Positions 17,117-25,845 of a stretch of 64,000 nucleotides of DNA are shown here, one piece after another. The DNA comes from Microbacterium immunditiarum. Its GTDB lineage: Bacteria > Actinomycetota > Actinomycetes > Actinomycetales > Microbacteriaceae. The DNA lies in NCBI RefSeq assembly GCF_013409785.1, contig NZ_JACCBV010000001.1, positions 2,170,001 through 2,234,000 of the forward strand, written 5' to 3'. Made by a program: the position numbers and the translations under genes. The stretch's first letter is position 1, and each line of letters begins with the position of its first letter. The notes under the pieces are model-generated. The model saw nothing but the letters and a program-made list of their open reading frames with translations. It was not told the origin of the DNA and did not search any database.

Positions 17117-18247
17117 ATGATCCGGTTCGAGAACGTCACGAAGCGCTATCGCGGCACCGCGAAGCCTGCCCTGAACAAGGTGGACTTCGAAGTGCTGCGC
17201 GGGGAGTTCGTGTTCCTGGTTGGCGCATCCGGCTCGGGCAAGTCGTCGTGCCTGCGCCTCATCCTGCGCGAAGAGACCCCGAGCGACGGCCGCGTCGTCG
17301 TGCTCGGCCGCGACCTGCGGACGCTGTCGAACCGCAAGGTTCCGTACTTCCGCCGGCACATCGGGGCGGTGTTCCAGGACTTCCGCCTGCTGCCGAACAA
17401 GACGGTCTTCCAGAACGTCGCGTTCACGCTGCAGGTCATCGGCTCGTCCCGCGGCTTCATCCACCAGGCGGTGCCCGAGGTGCTTGCGCTCGTCGGACTC
17501 GCCGGCAAGGAGAAGCGGTTCCCGCATGAGCTGTCGGGCGGCGAGCAGCAGCGCGTCGCGATCGCGCGCGCCCTCGCGAACCGTCCGCAGGTGCTGCTCG
17601 CGGACGAGCCGACCGGAAACCTCGACCCCGCGACCTCCGTCGACATCATGCAGCTGCTCGCGCGCATCAACGACGGCGGCACGACGGTCGTGATGGCGAC
17701 GCACGAGGCGGGCTTCGTCGACCAGATGCAGCGACGCGTGATCGAGCTGCGCGACGGCGAGATGGTGCGCGACGAGCGCCACGGCGGGTACGGCGACACG
17801 TCGAGCCTGCCGAGCCTCGCACCCGTGCCCGAGCGGGGAGCGGCCGCCGTCGCCGCGCTCACCGCGGTGCTCGAGCTGCAGCGCGAGATCAACGAGAGCG
17901 GCGTGGTCGACCTCGAGCCGGCGGCGGAGGCCGCTGCGACTGCGGCCGCGGAGGCCGCGGCACCCGAGATCCTCGCGACCGAGGCGGAACTCGAGCCCGA
18001 GATCGAGGCCGAGCCGATCGTGGACCCGGAGGGCGCGGCATCCGTCTCGTCTCGCGGTCGACCGGCACGCGCCCCCGAAGCCGACACGGCCGGGGAAGAA
18101 GCGGATGCCGCATCCGCCGCGGCCCCGCGCACCGCGCCCGTACCGGTCGCCGACATCCCCGAAGTCGACGTGGCCGAACTCGGGCTCGCCGAGCGCCTCG
18201 GCCTCGCCGATGCCGAGAACGACGAGGAAGTGGGTCCCACGACGTGA
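17117..18247 (+). CDS. ftsE: cell division ATP-binding protein FtsE with long acidic C-terminal extension
   Basis: 376 residues. The first ~225 are canonical FtsE: MIRFENVTKRY, Walker A GASGSGKSS (36-44), Q-loop VFQDFRLL, signature LSGGEQQRVAIARAL, Walker B VLLADEPTGNLD, H-loop ATHEAGF. With FtsX it activates peptidoglycan hydrolases at the division site. About 150 extra residues follow, rich in Ala, Glu, Asp and Pro, with AAEAAA-type repeats and a closing acidic stretch (VDVAELGLAERLGLADAENDEE). These are probably disordered. FtsE is usually ~230 residues, so the tail is the notable feature. It overlaps ftsX by 4 bases. Confidence 0.96.
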   Translation: MIRFENVTKRYRGTAKPALNKVDFEVLRGEFVFLVGASGSGKSSCLRLILREETPSDGRVVVLGRDLRTLSNRKVPYFRRHIGAVFQDFRLLPNKTVFQNVAFTLQVIGSSRGFIHQAVPEVLALVGLAGKEKRFPHELSGGEQQRVAIARALANRPQVLLADEPTGNLDPATSVDIMQLLARINDGGTTVVMATHEAGFVDQMQRRVIELRDGEMVRDERHGGYGDTSSLPSLAPVPERGAAAVAALTAVLELQREINESGVVDLEPAAEAAATAAAEAAAPEILATEAELEPEIEAEPIVDPEGAASVSSRGRPARAPEADTAGEEADAASAAAPRTAPVPVADIPEVDVAELGLAERLGLADAENDEEVGPTT

Positions 18248-19158
18248 GGGTCGGGCTCGTCATCACGGAGGCGCTGACCGGTCTCCGCCGCAACGCGTCG
18301 ATGGTCATCTCGGTCGTGCTCGTGACGTTCGTGTCGCTCACCTTCGTGGGCGCGGCGATGCTCATGCAGATGCAGATCGGCACGATGCGCGACTACTGGG
18401 TCGACCGTGCGCAGGTCGCGGTGTACATGTGCACGTCGATCTCGCAGGCGCCCACGTGCGTCGACGGCGCCGCCGGCGAAGAGCAGATCGCCGCAGTCCA
18501 GGACAAGCTCGCCGGTCCGGCGCTCGCGCCGCTCATCCGCGAGATGAGGTTCCTCGACCACGAGCAGGCGTATCAGGAGCTGCTCGAGCTCGTCGGCGAG
18601 GACAACGCGAGCGTGCTCACTCCCGAACAGGTCAACGAGACGTTCCGCATCACGCTCGTCGACCCGACGCAGTCCGACGTCATCGTCGAGGCGTTCCGCG
18701 GTGAGGCGGGTGTCGAGGACGTGCAGGATCAGCTGCAATACCTCGATCCGCTGTTCTCGGCGCTCACCGTCGCGACCTACATCGCCGTCGGCATCGCGGC
18801 GCTGATGCTCATCGCGGCCGTGCTGCTGATCGCCACGACCATCCGCCTCTCCGCCTACGCGCGAAGGCGCGAGATCGGGATCATGCGACTCGTGGGCGCC
18901 TCGAACGGCTTCATCCAATCGCCGTTCGTGCTCGAAGGCGTGTTCGCGGCGCTGATCGGCTCGGTGCTCGCGAGCGGCGCGGTCCTCGCGGGTGTGCAGT
19001 TCGGCGTCGAGGAGTATCTGCGCGGGCGAATCGAGTTCGTGACGACGTGGGTGGGACTGTCGGATGCCTGGCTGGTCGTGCCCGTGCTCATCCTGATCGG
19101 CGTCGTGCTGGCCGCCTTCTCGGCGGGCTTCGCGATCCGGCGCTGGCTACGGGCCTGA
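18244..19158 (+). CDS. ftsX: cell division protein FtsX
   Basis: 304 residues, GTG start overlapping the ftsE stop. The N-terminal cytoplasmic segment and first transmembrane helix (ASMVISVVLVTFVSLTFVGAAML) are followed by a ~130-residue extracytoplasmic loop with a Cys pair (MCTSISQAPTC). A FtsX C-terminal domain follows with three helices, including ATTIRLSAYARRREIGIMRLVGASNGFIQSPFVLEGVFAALIG, the family signature. It pairs with FtsE as an ABC-type signal transducer rather than a transporter. Confidence 0.96.
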   Translation: MRVGLVITEALTGLRRNASMVISVVLVTFVSLTFVGAAMLMQMQIGTMRDYWVDRAQVAVYMCTSISQAPTCVDGAAGEEQIAAVQDKLAGPALAPLIREMRFLDHEQAYQELLELVGEDNASVLTPEQVNETFRITLVDPTQSDVIVEAFRGEAGVEDVQDQLQYLDPLFSALTVATYIAVGIAALMLIAAVLLIATTIRLSAYARRREIGIMRLVGASNGFIQSPFVLEGVFAALIGSVLASGAVLAGVQFGVEEYLRGRIEFVTTWVGLSDAWLVVPVLILIGVVLAAFSAGFAIRRWLRA

Positions 19159-19229
19159 CCGAGCCCGCGCGTCGGCTAGACTGACACGCTGCCGCGCGCC
19201 CGGTGCGGCACTCGATCGAGGGGTCCGTC

Positions 19230-19706
19230 ATGCCCAAGGAACGCGGTGAGAAGGTCGTCGCGACCAACCGTCGCGCACGGCACGACTACACCATCGAGAA
19301 GACGTACGAGGCGGGTCTGGTGCTGACCGGTACCGAGGTCAAGTCGCTGCGGCAGGGCCGCGCGAACATCAACGACGGCTACGCCTACATCGACGGCGGC
19401 CAGGCCTACCTCGACGCGGTGCACATCCCCGAGTACGCGCAGGGCCACTGGACCAATCACGCGGCCAAGCGCACGCGCAAGCTGCTCCTGCACAAGGACG
19501 AGATCATCAAGCTCTCGCACGAGGTGTCGGCCGGCGGTTACACGCTCGTGCCGCTCAAGCTCTACTTCTCCGATGGGCGCGCGAAGGTCGAGATCGGCGT
19601 CGCGAAGGGCAAGCGGGAGTTCGAGAAGCGCCAGACGATCCGCGAGCGCGAAGACAAGCGCGAGGCCGAGCGCGCCATGCGCACCCGCAACCGCCTCGGC
19701 GAGTGA
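19230..19706 (+). CDS. smpB: SsrA-binding protein SmpB
   Basis: 158 residues. ATG 19230 was chosen over the upstream in-frame start because GAGGGG is 6 bases before it and the family begins MPKE. The sequence has [42 protein letters not shown] (OB-fold core) and the basic C-terminal tail [23 protein letters not shown]. It binds tmRNA and delivers it to stalled ribosomes. The matching ssrA gene lies at 24906, about 5 kb downstream. Confidence 0.97.
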   Translation: MPKERGEKVVATNRRARHDYTIEKTYEAGLVLTGTEVKSLRQGRANINDGYAYIDGGQAYLDAVHIPEYAQGHWTNHAAKRTRKLLLHKDEIIKLSHEVSAGGYTLVPLKLYFSDGRAKVEIGVAKGKREFEKRQTIREREDKREAERAMRTRNRLGE

Positions 19707-19736
19707 CTCGGGGGAGCGGCATCCGGGTCGACGGGA

Positions 19737-20411
19737 TCAGCGCGCGCTGAACCGCGCCTCGATCGCCGCGGTGACCACGATGTCTTCGGGCTGAAGGCTC
19801 ACCGCCGGCGCCCCGCCGCCGGCGTCGGCGGCAGCGAACGCGGCACGCGCCATGAGCGGACCCTTCGCCATCGGCTGCGACTCCTCGCGCGCGAGCAGCC
19901 CGACGTCGGCGATCTGGAGGGGCGACACGGTTCCGAGCCCCAGCGCCGACGCGTACGCGGTCGCGCGCGCGACGGCGACGTGCACGGCCTGGGCAGCCGT
20001 ATCGCGCTCGACCGCGGCGCGCGTCTCGGGCGTGAGCTGCCATTCGATCCAGCCGAGCTGGACACCGTCGCGCTCGGCGACCTCGGTCGCCCACCACGAC
20101 AGCACCGTGAAGTCGCGGAAGGCGGCGGTGAAGTCGACGGACGCGTAGTGGACGGGGGCGAGGCGACGGCCTTCCGGATGCCACGGCCGCTCCGACCACA
20201 CCGAGACGCGCTGGCTCGTCCACTCCTCGACGGTGCCGTCCGTCTTGCGGGCGGCGAGGTCGTCGCGCACAGGCTCGCTCAGGGCGGCCATGCGCTCGAC
20301 GACGGCGCCGCGCTCGGGTCCCTCGGCCCGGACCGTGAGGTGCGCGACTGCGCGCTCGGGCTGGAGACGTGTCTCGTGCTCACCGCGCACCGAGATGGTG
20401 ACTTCGCTCAT
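19737..20411 (-). CDS. SIMPL-domain (DUF541) protein
   Basis: 224 residues starting at ATG 20409-20411 (MSEVTISVRGEHETRLQPERAVAHLTVRAEG). The N-terminal 'I-x-V-x-G-x-G/H-x-x-x-x-x-P-D/E-x-A' pattern, regular beta-alpha repeats and AVARATAYASALGLGTVSPLQIADVG are typical of SIMPL/DUF541 proteins. There is no signal peptide or transmembrane helix, so it is probably cytoplasmic, unlike many family members. Molecular role is not known. The gene is convergent with smpB and 29 bases upstream of nothing else on its strand except the TP-repeat protein. Confidence 0.78.
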   Translation of the reverse strand: MSEVTISVRGEHETRLQPERAVAHLTVRAEGPERGAVVERMAALSEPVRDDLAARKTDGTVEEWTSQRVSVWSERPWHPEGRRLAPVHYASVDFTAAFRDFTVLSWWATEVAERDGVQLGWIEWQLTPETRAAVERDTAAQAVHVAVARATAYASALGLGTVSPLQIADVGLLAREESQPMAKGPLMARAAFAAADAGGGAPAVSLQPEDIVVTAAIEARFSAR

Positions 20412-20440
20412 GGACGAGAGCCTACGCGGCACGAGGGCGG

Positions 20441-21061
20441 TCAGCGGGGCTCGTCGGGTGAGGTGATGTACTCCAGGTATTCGGCGTAGGCGGCCCAGCG
20501 TACGTCGGACGGCGTGAAGAGGAACGCGCCGCCGGGGCCGCTCGTCTCGCTCGTGAAGAGCGTCGCCCCCGAGGCATCCGTCTCGCTTCTGGCCCAGCCC
20601 GTCTCTTCGAGGTGCTGCATCGCGCTCACGGCATTGTACGGGTCGATGCGCGCCCACGCGAGGTCGATGATGTTGTCGGTGGCGACCTCGGGGCCGGCGC
20701 CCCACCGGCACACGATCCAGCCGTCGGGCGGTCCTCCGGGGAAGTCGTCGAACGGGCGTGCGCCGATCTGCTCGTCGACGGTGCTCCACGAGACCCAGCC
20801 GTTGGACCGGGCCATCGCCTGATACTGCTCGGTCGACGTGTTCTCGCATGTCGCCGCCGTCGGAGTGGGGGCGGTCGTCGGCGTCGGCGTGGTCGTCGCC
20901 GTCGCGGTGGGCGTCGGGGTCGCCGTGCGGGTCGGAGTGGGCGTAGATGTCGGAGTCGGACCCGGCGTCGGGAGCGGCACGGCGAACACGAGGATCAGCA
21001 CGAGCGCGGCCACGACGGCGGCGGCGCTGCCGGCGATGATCCAGAGGCGGGTGGTCGTCAC
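20441..21061 (-). CDS. membrane-anchored protein with Thr-Pro repeat linker
   Basis: 206 residues from GTG 21059-21061; longer starts upstream give an implausible polar leader. A short N-terminus and one transmembrane helix (LWIIAGSAAAVVAALVLILVFAVPL) are followed by a ~40-residue linker of TP/TPT repeats (PGPTPTSTPTPTRTATPTPT), a cell-wall-spanning type stalk. The exported domain has two Cys (AATCENT, IVCRWG) and aromatic GW motifs. The pattern GW...C-x-W...GWAR resembles the lipoprotein at 52802, suggesting related exported domains. Function unknown. Confidence 0.75.
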   Translation of the reverse strand: MTTTRLWIIAGSAAAVVAALVLILVFAVPLPTPGPTPTSTPTPTRTATPTPTATATTTPTPTTAPTPTAATCENTSTEQYQAMARSNGWVSWSTVDEQIGARPFDDFPGGPPDGWIVCRWGAGPEVATDNIIDLAWARIDPYNAVSAMQHLEETGWARSETDASGATLFTSETSGPGGAFLFTPSDVRWAAYAEYLEYITSPDEPR

Positions 21062-21214
21062 CGGTCGAGCGTAGCCGCTCTGGCCGCTGCGCCCCGCGAC
21101 GTCCCGCCCGCGGGCTGGCACACGGCCCGCATCTGCGCAACCCCCGCTCTGCCGCTCCCCGAAGTGATCTAGCGTCGGTCGCAGAGGAACGGACGAGGAT
21201 CACCGGGAGGCACG

Positions 21215-21721
21215 ATGTCTCGCAACGTCAGGGAGCTGCGCTGCACCCCCGAGGACGTGTTCCGAGTGCTGGGCGACGGCTGGCTCTATCCCTCGTGGGT
21301 CGTCGGCGCGTCGCGGATGCGCGAGGTCGACGAGGCGTGGCCGCAGGCGGGATCCGAACTGCACCACTCGGTCGGGGTGTGGCCCGCGCTCATCAACGAC
21401 AAGACGGTCGTCGAACAGTGCGAATCGCCCCGGCGGATGGTACTGCGCGCGCGGGGCTGGCCCGTCGGCGAGGCGCGCGTCACGATCGACATCAAGCCGC
21501 GTGGCGAGCGCTGCGTCGTTCGCATCCAGGAGGAGCCGATCGCGGGGCCCGGATTGCTCGTGCCCGCGCCGATCATGGATGTGCTGCTCCACTGGCGCAA
21601 TGATGAGACTCTGCACCGTCTCGCATACCTCGCCGAGGGCATGGGTCAGCGCAGCTCGGAGCAGAGCACGGGCGAGCGCGAGATGCAGGACAGCGCAGAG
21701 AAGGGATCGACGACCGGGTGA
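21215..21721 (+). CDS. SRPBCC (START-like) family protein
   Basis: 168 residues, ATG with GGGAGG upstream. The N-terminus (VRELRCTPEDVFRVLGDGWLYPSWVVGASRMREVDEAWPQAGSELHHSVG) and the middle (MVLRARGWPVGEARVTIDIKPRG) match polyketide-cyclase/SRPBCC hydrophobic-ligand-binding folds. The C-terminal ~25 residues are polar and probably disordered. It is the first gene of a three-gene operon, each overlapping the next by 4 bases, with a phytoene-desaturase-like oxidoreductase and an SDR. A lipid or isoprenoid substrate is possible but not shown. Confidence 0.8.
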   Translation: MSRNVRELRCTPEDVFRVLGDGWLYPSWVVGASRMREVDEAWPQAGSELHHSVGVWPALINDKTVVEQCESPRRMVLRARGWPVGEARVTIDIKPRGERCVVRIQEEPIAGPGLLVPAPIMDVLLHWRNDETLHRLAYLAEGMGQRSSEQSTGEREMQDSAEKGSTTG

Positions 21722-23211
21722 GCATCGCGGCGCGCCGCGGATCGACGGAGTTCGACGCGGTCGTGGTGGGCGCGGGTCCGAACGGGCTCGCCGCGGCGGT
21801 GACCCTCGCGCGGGCGGGACTCCGCGTGCGCGTGTTCGAGGCCGCCGACCAGGCGGGCGGCGGAGCGTCGACGCGCGAGCTCACGCTGCCGGGCTTCCGG
21901 CACGACGTGTGCTCGGCGGTGCATCCGATGGCATTCGAATCGCGGTTCTTCCGAGAGTTCGGCCTGCGCGGGCGGATCGAGTTCGCGATCCCGGAGGTCT
22001 CGTTCGCGCACCCGCTCGACGGCGGGCGCGCGGGCATCGCGTACCGCGATCTCGAGCGCACCGCCGAAGGGCTCGGCGTCGACGGCCGCGCCTACGCCGG
22101 GCTGCTCGGGCCGCTCGTCGAGCGCTCGACGCGAGTGGCGGACTTCACCGGATCGCCGCTCCTGCGGATTCCCCCCGACCCGGTCACTGCGGTCGCCTTC
22201 GGGCTGCGGGCACTCGAGCAGGGGACTCCCGTGTGGAACGCGCGCTTCCGTGAAGACCAGGCGCCCGCGATGCTCGTCGGCGTTGCGGCGCACACGATCC
22301 TCCATCTTCCGAGCCTCTCCGCCGCCGGTGCCGGTCTCGCGCTCACGACCTACGCGCATGCGAGCGGCTGGCCGATCCCGATCGGCGGAAGCCAGGCGAT
22401 CGTCGACGCGATGGTCGACGACCTCCGCGCCCACGGCGGAGACGTCGTGCTGCAGCATCCGGTCTCATCCCTCGCAGAGCTGCCGAGCGCACACGCGACG
22501 CTGCTCGACGTCACGCCGCGCGCGCTCATCGGGCTCGCCGGCGACGCGATGCCCGCCGGCTATCGCCGCGCGCTCGAGCGCTTCCGGTACGGCGGGGGCG
22601 TCGCGAAGGTCGACTTCGCGCTGAGCGCGCCGGTGCCGTGGACGAACCCCGACGTGCGTCGCGCGGGGACCGTCCACACCGGCGGCACGCGCGCCGAGAT
22701 CGCGGATGCCGAGAACGACGTCAACCGCGGGCGCCTGCCCGACCGGCCCTACGTGCTCGTGTCGCAGCCGTCGCTGTTCGACCCGGGCCGTGCGCCCGAG
22801 GGCAAGCACACGCTGTGGACATACACCCACGTGCCGGCCGGCAGCACGGCCGATCGCCAGGAGGAGGTCGTGCGGCAGATCGAGCGCTTCGCGCCAGGCT
22901 TCCGAGACACGATCATCGGCGTGAGCTCGCGCACCGCGGTCGACGTCGAGCGGCACAACCCGAACTATCCCGGCGGCGACATCGCCGCGGGCGCTCCCAC
23001 GCTGTGGCAGATGGTGCGGCGACCGGTGCTCAGCACCGACCCCTGGCGCACGCCCATTCCCGGGGTCTACCTGGCGTCGGCATCCGCTGTTCCCGGTCCG
23101 GGCGTGCACGGACTGCCGGGCTGGTTCGCGGCGCGCAGCGCGCTGCGGCACGAATTCGGCACGCGTGCTCTCCCCGACCTCTCGCCGCGGACGACAGGAG
23201 GATCGTCATGA
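21718..23211 (+). CDS. FAD-dependent oxidoreductase, phytoene-desaturase-like
   Basis: 497 residues, GTG start overlapping the SRPBCC stop. The N-terminal FAD-binding motif FDAVVVGAGPNGLAAAVTLARAGLRVRVFEA is complete. The C-terminus has the amine-oxidase/CrtI-like finish GVYLASASAVPGPGVHGLPGWFAARSAL. This is the NAD(P)/FAD oxidoreductase group related to RetSat/CrtI, with GPN in place of GGG. It is unlikely to be the carotenoid desaturase itself, as no crt genes are nearby. Substrate unknown; co-transcribed with SRPBCC and SDR genes. Confidence 0.85.
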   Translation: MSIAARRGSTEFDAVVVGAGPNGLAAAVTLARAGLRVRVFEAADQAGGGASTRELTLPGFRHDVCSAVHPMAFESRFFREFGLRGRIEFAIPEVSFAHPLDGGRAGIAYRDLERTAEGLGVDGRAYAGLLGPLVERSTRVADFTGSPLLRIPPDPVTAVAFGLRALEQGTPVWNARFREDQAPAMLVGVAAHTILHLPSLSAAGAGLALTTYAHASGWPIPIGGSQAIVDAMVDDLRAHGGDVVLQHPVSSLAELPSAHATLLDVTPRALIGLAGDAMPAGYRRALERFRYGGGVAKVDFALSAPVPWTNPDVRRAGTVHTGGTRAEIADAENDVNRGRLPDRPYVLVSQPSLFDPGRAPEGKHTLWTYTHVPAGSTADRQEEVVRQIERFAPGFRDTIIGVSSRTAVDVERHNPNYPGGDIAAGAPTLWQMVRRPVLSTDPWRTPIPGVYLASASAVPGPGVHGLPGWFAARSALRHEFGTRALPDLSPRTTGGSS

Positions 23212-24176
23212 CCACGCCGGATCCCGTGGTGGTCATCACGGGCGCATCGAGCGGCATCGGGCGCGCGACCGCGCAGGAGTACGCGCGGCGCGGTGCGCGG
23301 CTCGTCCTCGCGTCGCGAAACGAGGACTCGCTCGAGACGGTCGCCGACGAGTGTCGCGCGCTCGGCGCCGAGGTGCGGGTCATCCCGGCCGACGTCTCGC
23401 AGCAGCCCGACATGCATGCGCTCGCGGTCGGCGCCGTGGCCGAGTTCGGGCGCATCGACGTGTGGGTGGGCAACGCGGGCGTCTTCGCGTACGGCTCGTT
23501 CGAGCAGCTGTCGGAGGCCGTGTTCCGGCAGGTCATCGAGACGAACCTCATGGGGCAGGTGCACGGGGCTCGTGCGGTGCTGCCGTTCTTCCGGATGCAG
23601 GGTTCCGGCACGCTCGTGCTCGTCGGGTCGCTCTACTCGCGGGTCAGCTCGCCGATGGTGTCGCCGTACGTCGCGAGCAAGTTCGGGGCGCTCGGGTTCG
23701 CGGAGTCGCTCCGGGCGGAGCTGCGGGGGAGCGGCATCCGCCTTCGGGTCGTCCTACCCGCGACGATCGACACGCCGATCTACCAGAACGCCGCCAACGT
23801 GACGGGTCGGCACGTGCATCCGCTGCCGCCCGCGAGCTCGCCCAAGCGCGTCGCGCGCGCGATCGTGCGTGCGCCGGGCAGACGTCGTCCGGTCGTGTTC
23901 GTGGGGCGCGTACAGACGTGGACGCTCCTGCCGCACCGGGTGTCGCCGGGGCTCTACGACGCGGCGACTGCCCTCGCGAAGGACAAGATCGAGCTGCGCG
24001 AGCCGGGTGCCGAGATGACCGTCGGAACCGTCTTCGAGCCGCCGCCGACCGCGGGTGGTGTCAACGGCGGCTGGCGGTCGGTCGGCGCCCGGATGGGACT
24101 GGTGGCAGGTGTGACGGCGATCGTCGCCGGGCTCGTAGCGCTCGGCCGGCTCGCGTCGCGCACAGGTCAGCGGTAG
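23208..24176 (+). CDS. short-chain dehydrogenase with C-terminal membrane helix
   Basis: 322 residues from ATG 23208 (ACAGGAGG 7 bases upstream; ATGA overlap with the previous stop). Classical SDR motifs: VVVITGASSGIGRATAQEYA, WVGNAGVF (usual NNAG replaced by GNAG), catalytic Ser in VLVGSLYSRVSS, and Y-x3-K in SPYVASKFGALGFAESL. An extra C-terminal region ends in a hydrophobic helix (MGLVAGVTAIVAGLVALGRLA), so the enzyme is probably membrane-attached. The last 10 bases overlap the convergent DUF2231 gene. Confidence 0.88.
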   Translation: MTTPDPVVVITGASSGIGRATAQEYARRGARLVLASRNEDSLETVADECRALGAEVRVIPADVSQQPDMHALAVGAVAEFGRIDVWVGNAGVFAYGSFEQLSEAVFRQVIETNLMGQVHGARAVLPFFRMQGSGTLVLVGSLYSRVSSPMVSPYVASKFGALGFAESLRAELRGSGIRLRVVLPATIDTPIYQNAANVTGRHVHPLPPASSPKRVARAIVRAPGRRRPVVFVGRVQTWTLLPHRVSPGLYDAATALAKDKIELREPGAEMTVGTVFEPPPTAGGVNGGWRSVGARMGLVAGVTAIVAGLVALGRLASRTGQR

Positions 24177-24685
24177 CCCTCCATCTGGGTGCGCTCGTCG
24201 GCGACCCGCACGCCGTAGCGGTAGGCGAGCTTGCCACCCAGCCAGCCCGAGACGACGAGCGCCGCGAGGGCGATGATGCCGAGGATCAACCCGACGATGC
24301 TCACCTCGTCGTCATCCGAGGTGAGCCGCACGATGAGGCTGATGAGGAAGACGACCACTACGCCGAGGTTGAGCGACATGTGGATCGTTGCCGTCCGCCG
24401 CGCTGCGCTTCCGCTCGGGAGTTGGAGGTAGTCGAGGAACCCCCAGATCGCCGCGAGCACGGCGCCGATGAGTCCGATGAGGATGAGGATCCACGCGGCG
24501 GTCACATACGGAGTCGGGTCCTCGACGAAGAAGCCGATGATGTCGAAGATGAGGCTCGCGACCCAGACTCCGATCGGGATCGTCACCAGGATCGGGTGGA
24601 ACGGGTGCCCGTAGGGACCCGCGAGCGGCGTGCGCGGCTGCTTGGCGCGCTGCAGCGGCGTGTTCTGCGGAGTGGACTGCGTCAT
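24167..24685 (-). CDS. DUF2231 membrane protein
   Basis: 172 residues from ATG 24683-24685 with GGAGGGC upstream. The segment GHPFHPILVTIPIGVWVASLIFDIIGFF matches the HP-x-L-V-x-x-P-I-G start of DUF2231. Four transmembrane segments follow. DUF2231 proteins are small polytopic membrane proteins, some with heme- or redox-linked neighbours; no function is proved. The gene is alone on its strand and convergent with the SDR. Confidence 0.85.
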   Translation of the reverse strand: MTQSTPQNTPLQRAKQPRTPLAGPYGHPFHPILVTIPIGVWVASLIFDIIGFFVEDPTPYVTAAWILILIGLIGAVLAAIWGFLDYLQLPSGSAARRTATIHMSLNLGVVVVFLISLIVRLTSDDDEVSIVGLILGIIALAALVVSGWLGGKLAYRYGVRVADERTQMEGYR

Positions 24686-24905
24686 GTCGTGCCCTCCTTG
24701 TCGGTCTGGGGGCCAGTCGACCACTCCCATGTCATGGCGCACAGGGTATTGACAGGGAGAAGGGAAGCGGTCTGGCGAGCGGGAATGGCGCGGGTGGCGC
24801 ATCCGTTGTATCCTGTGATGCTCGGATGCCACGGCATCGAGCTCTGACAACTCCACAGCGTGACAGCGGCCCCTCCGCAAGGAGACACCCTGACTTCAGG
24901 GGCAC

Positions 24906-25276
24906 GGGGATGATCGGTTTCGACATCGCCTGCGAATCTGCGAGAAGCGGGCCGAGGATGCAGGGTTATCTCGTGAACGCCCCCTGCAAACCAATAACTG
25001 CCGAAAAGAAGCAGTCTGACTTCGCCCTCGCTGCCTGAGCAGCGAGCCCGAGTCCGTCAGTCCGTGACTGATCCCGTCACGGTTCCTGGCGTCATCTAGG
25101 GATCTTGCTGTGTGACCACGCCTGAGGGTCACGCGGGACTCTTATCAGGCTGGGCTTGTCGACTTAGGTGTCTGTGACAAAGGTCGGAGCCGAGTAGAAC
25201 GCCTTCACAGACTGCGCCCGGAGAAGCCGCAGGCTTTCAGCGATGGACGGGGGTTCGATTCCCCCCATCTCCACGA
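24906..25276 (+). ncRNA. ssrA: tmRNA (SsrA), proteolysis tag AEKKQSDFALAA
   Basis: 371 bases. The tRNA-like ends pair: 5' GGGGATG (24906-24912) with 3' CATCTCC (25266-25272). The 5' end continues ATCGGTTTCGACATCG, and the T-arm GGGGGTTCGATTCCCCC is present, both diagnostic. The last three positions read CGA, so CCA is not encoded. The resume codon GCC is at 25000 and the tag frame ends at TGA 25036-25038. The tag AEKKQSDFALAA closely resembles the corynebacterial form. It works with SmpB to rescue stalled ribosomes. The accessory island begins directly downstream. Confidence 0.96.
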
Positions 25277-25295
25277 ACCGCTGTCACAGGAGTTT

Positions 25296-25334
25296 CGGGC
25301 CCGAGGTTCGCGTATTGCGCGGATCTCGGGTCCG
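25296..25334 (+). terminator. hairpin terminator of ssrA
   Basis: The arms CGGGCCCGAG (25296-25305) and CTCGGGTCCG (25325-25334) pair over 10 bases with one G-U. A nested CGCG/GCGC pairing lies in the loop, and the sequence is followed by TTTCGT. It lies 20 bases after the tmRNA 3' end. The remaining stretch to 25542 shows no gene that I can support. Confidence 0.7.
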
Positions 25335-25542
25335 TTTCGTATGTATGGCGGATGCCGCGAACCGGCGGCTGTCTGCGGCATGTGCTTCCCCGGTCTTTCA
25401 GCGAGCGAAGCGAGACGACACGCGCCCGGTCGTTGAGCGCTGCGGAATCTGCTTGGGATCCCTGAACGGGGCAGCGCACGTTGACGGGCGGGCGGTCTGC
25501 GTACGGCGACGGCACAGGACAGGCACAGTCCGCCCTCGACAC

Positions 25543-25845
25543 TCACCGTGATGTCGCCGCGTCATCGGTGCGTTCGGCGCCCCAGCGTGCGAGCGTGTCG
25601 ATGGTCTCGCGCAAGGCCAGCCCCCGCGGGGTCAGCGCATACGCGCGCGTGTTGTGCCGAAGGGGGAGCCGACGCAGGATGCCGGCCGTCTCCAACTCGC
25701 GTAGGCGGGTGGCAAGCACGTTCGTTCCCATTCCGAGATCGCGCTGGAGATCGCCGTAGCGCTGCGGACCGTCGAGAAGGCGCTCCACGATGAGCAGAGC
25801 CCACCGTGCTCCGACAACTTCGAGGGCCGCGGCGAGGTCGCTCAC
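25543..25845 (-). CDS. HxlR family transcriptional regulator
   Basis: 100 residues. The HxlR winged-helix pattern is clear: ALEVVGARWALLIVERLLDGPQRYGDLQRDLGMGTNVLATRLRELETAGILRR, then YALTPRGLALRETIDTLARWG. The usual N-terminal Cys sensor (C-P-V/I) is missing, so redox sensing through that Cys is unlikely. The start overlaps the stop of the VOC gene by 4 bases; the two form an operon in the order VOC then HxlR. A 19-bp palindrome upstream of the VOC gene is the likely binding site. Confidence 0.88.
   Translation of the reverse strand: MSDLAAALEVVGARWALLIVERLLDGPQRYGDLQRDLGMGTNVLATRLRELETAGILRRLPLRHNTRAYALTPRGLALRETIDTLARWGAERTDDAATSR

Noticed and set aside
25243..25551. Coding frames just after ssrA
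   Set aside because: They start within the tmRNA, have no binding site and look like random high-GC frames; the region contains a terminator instead.
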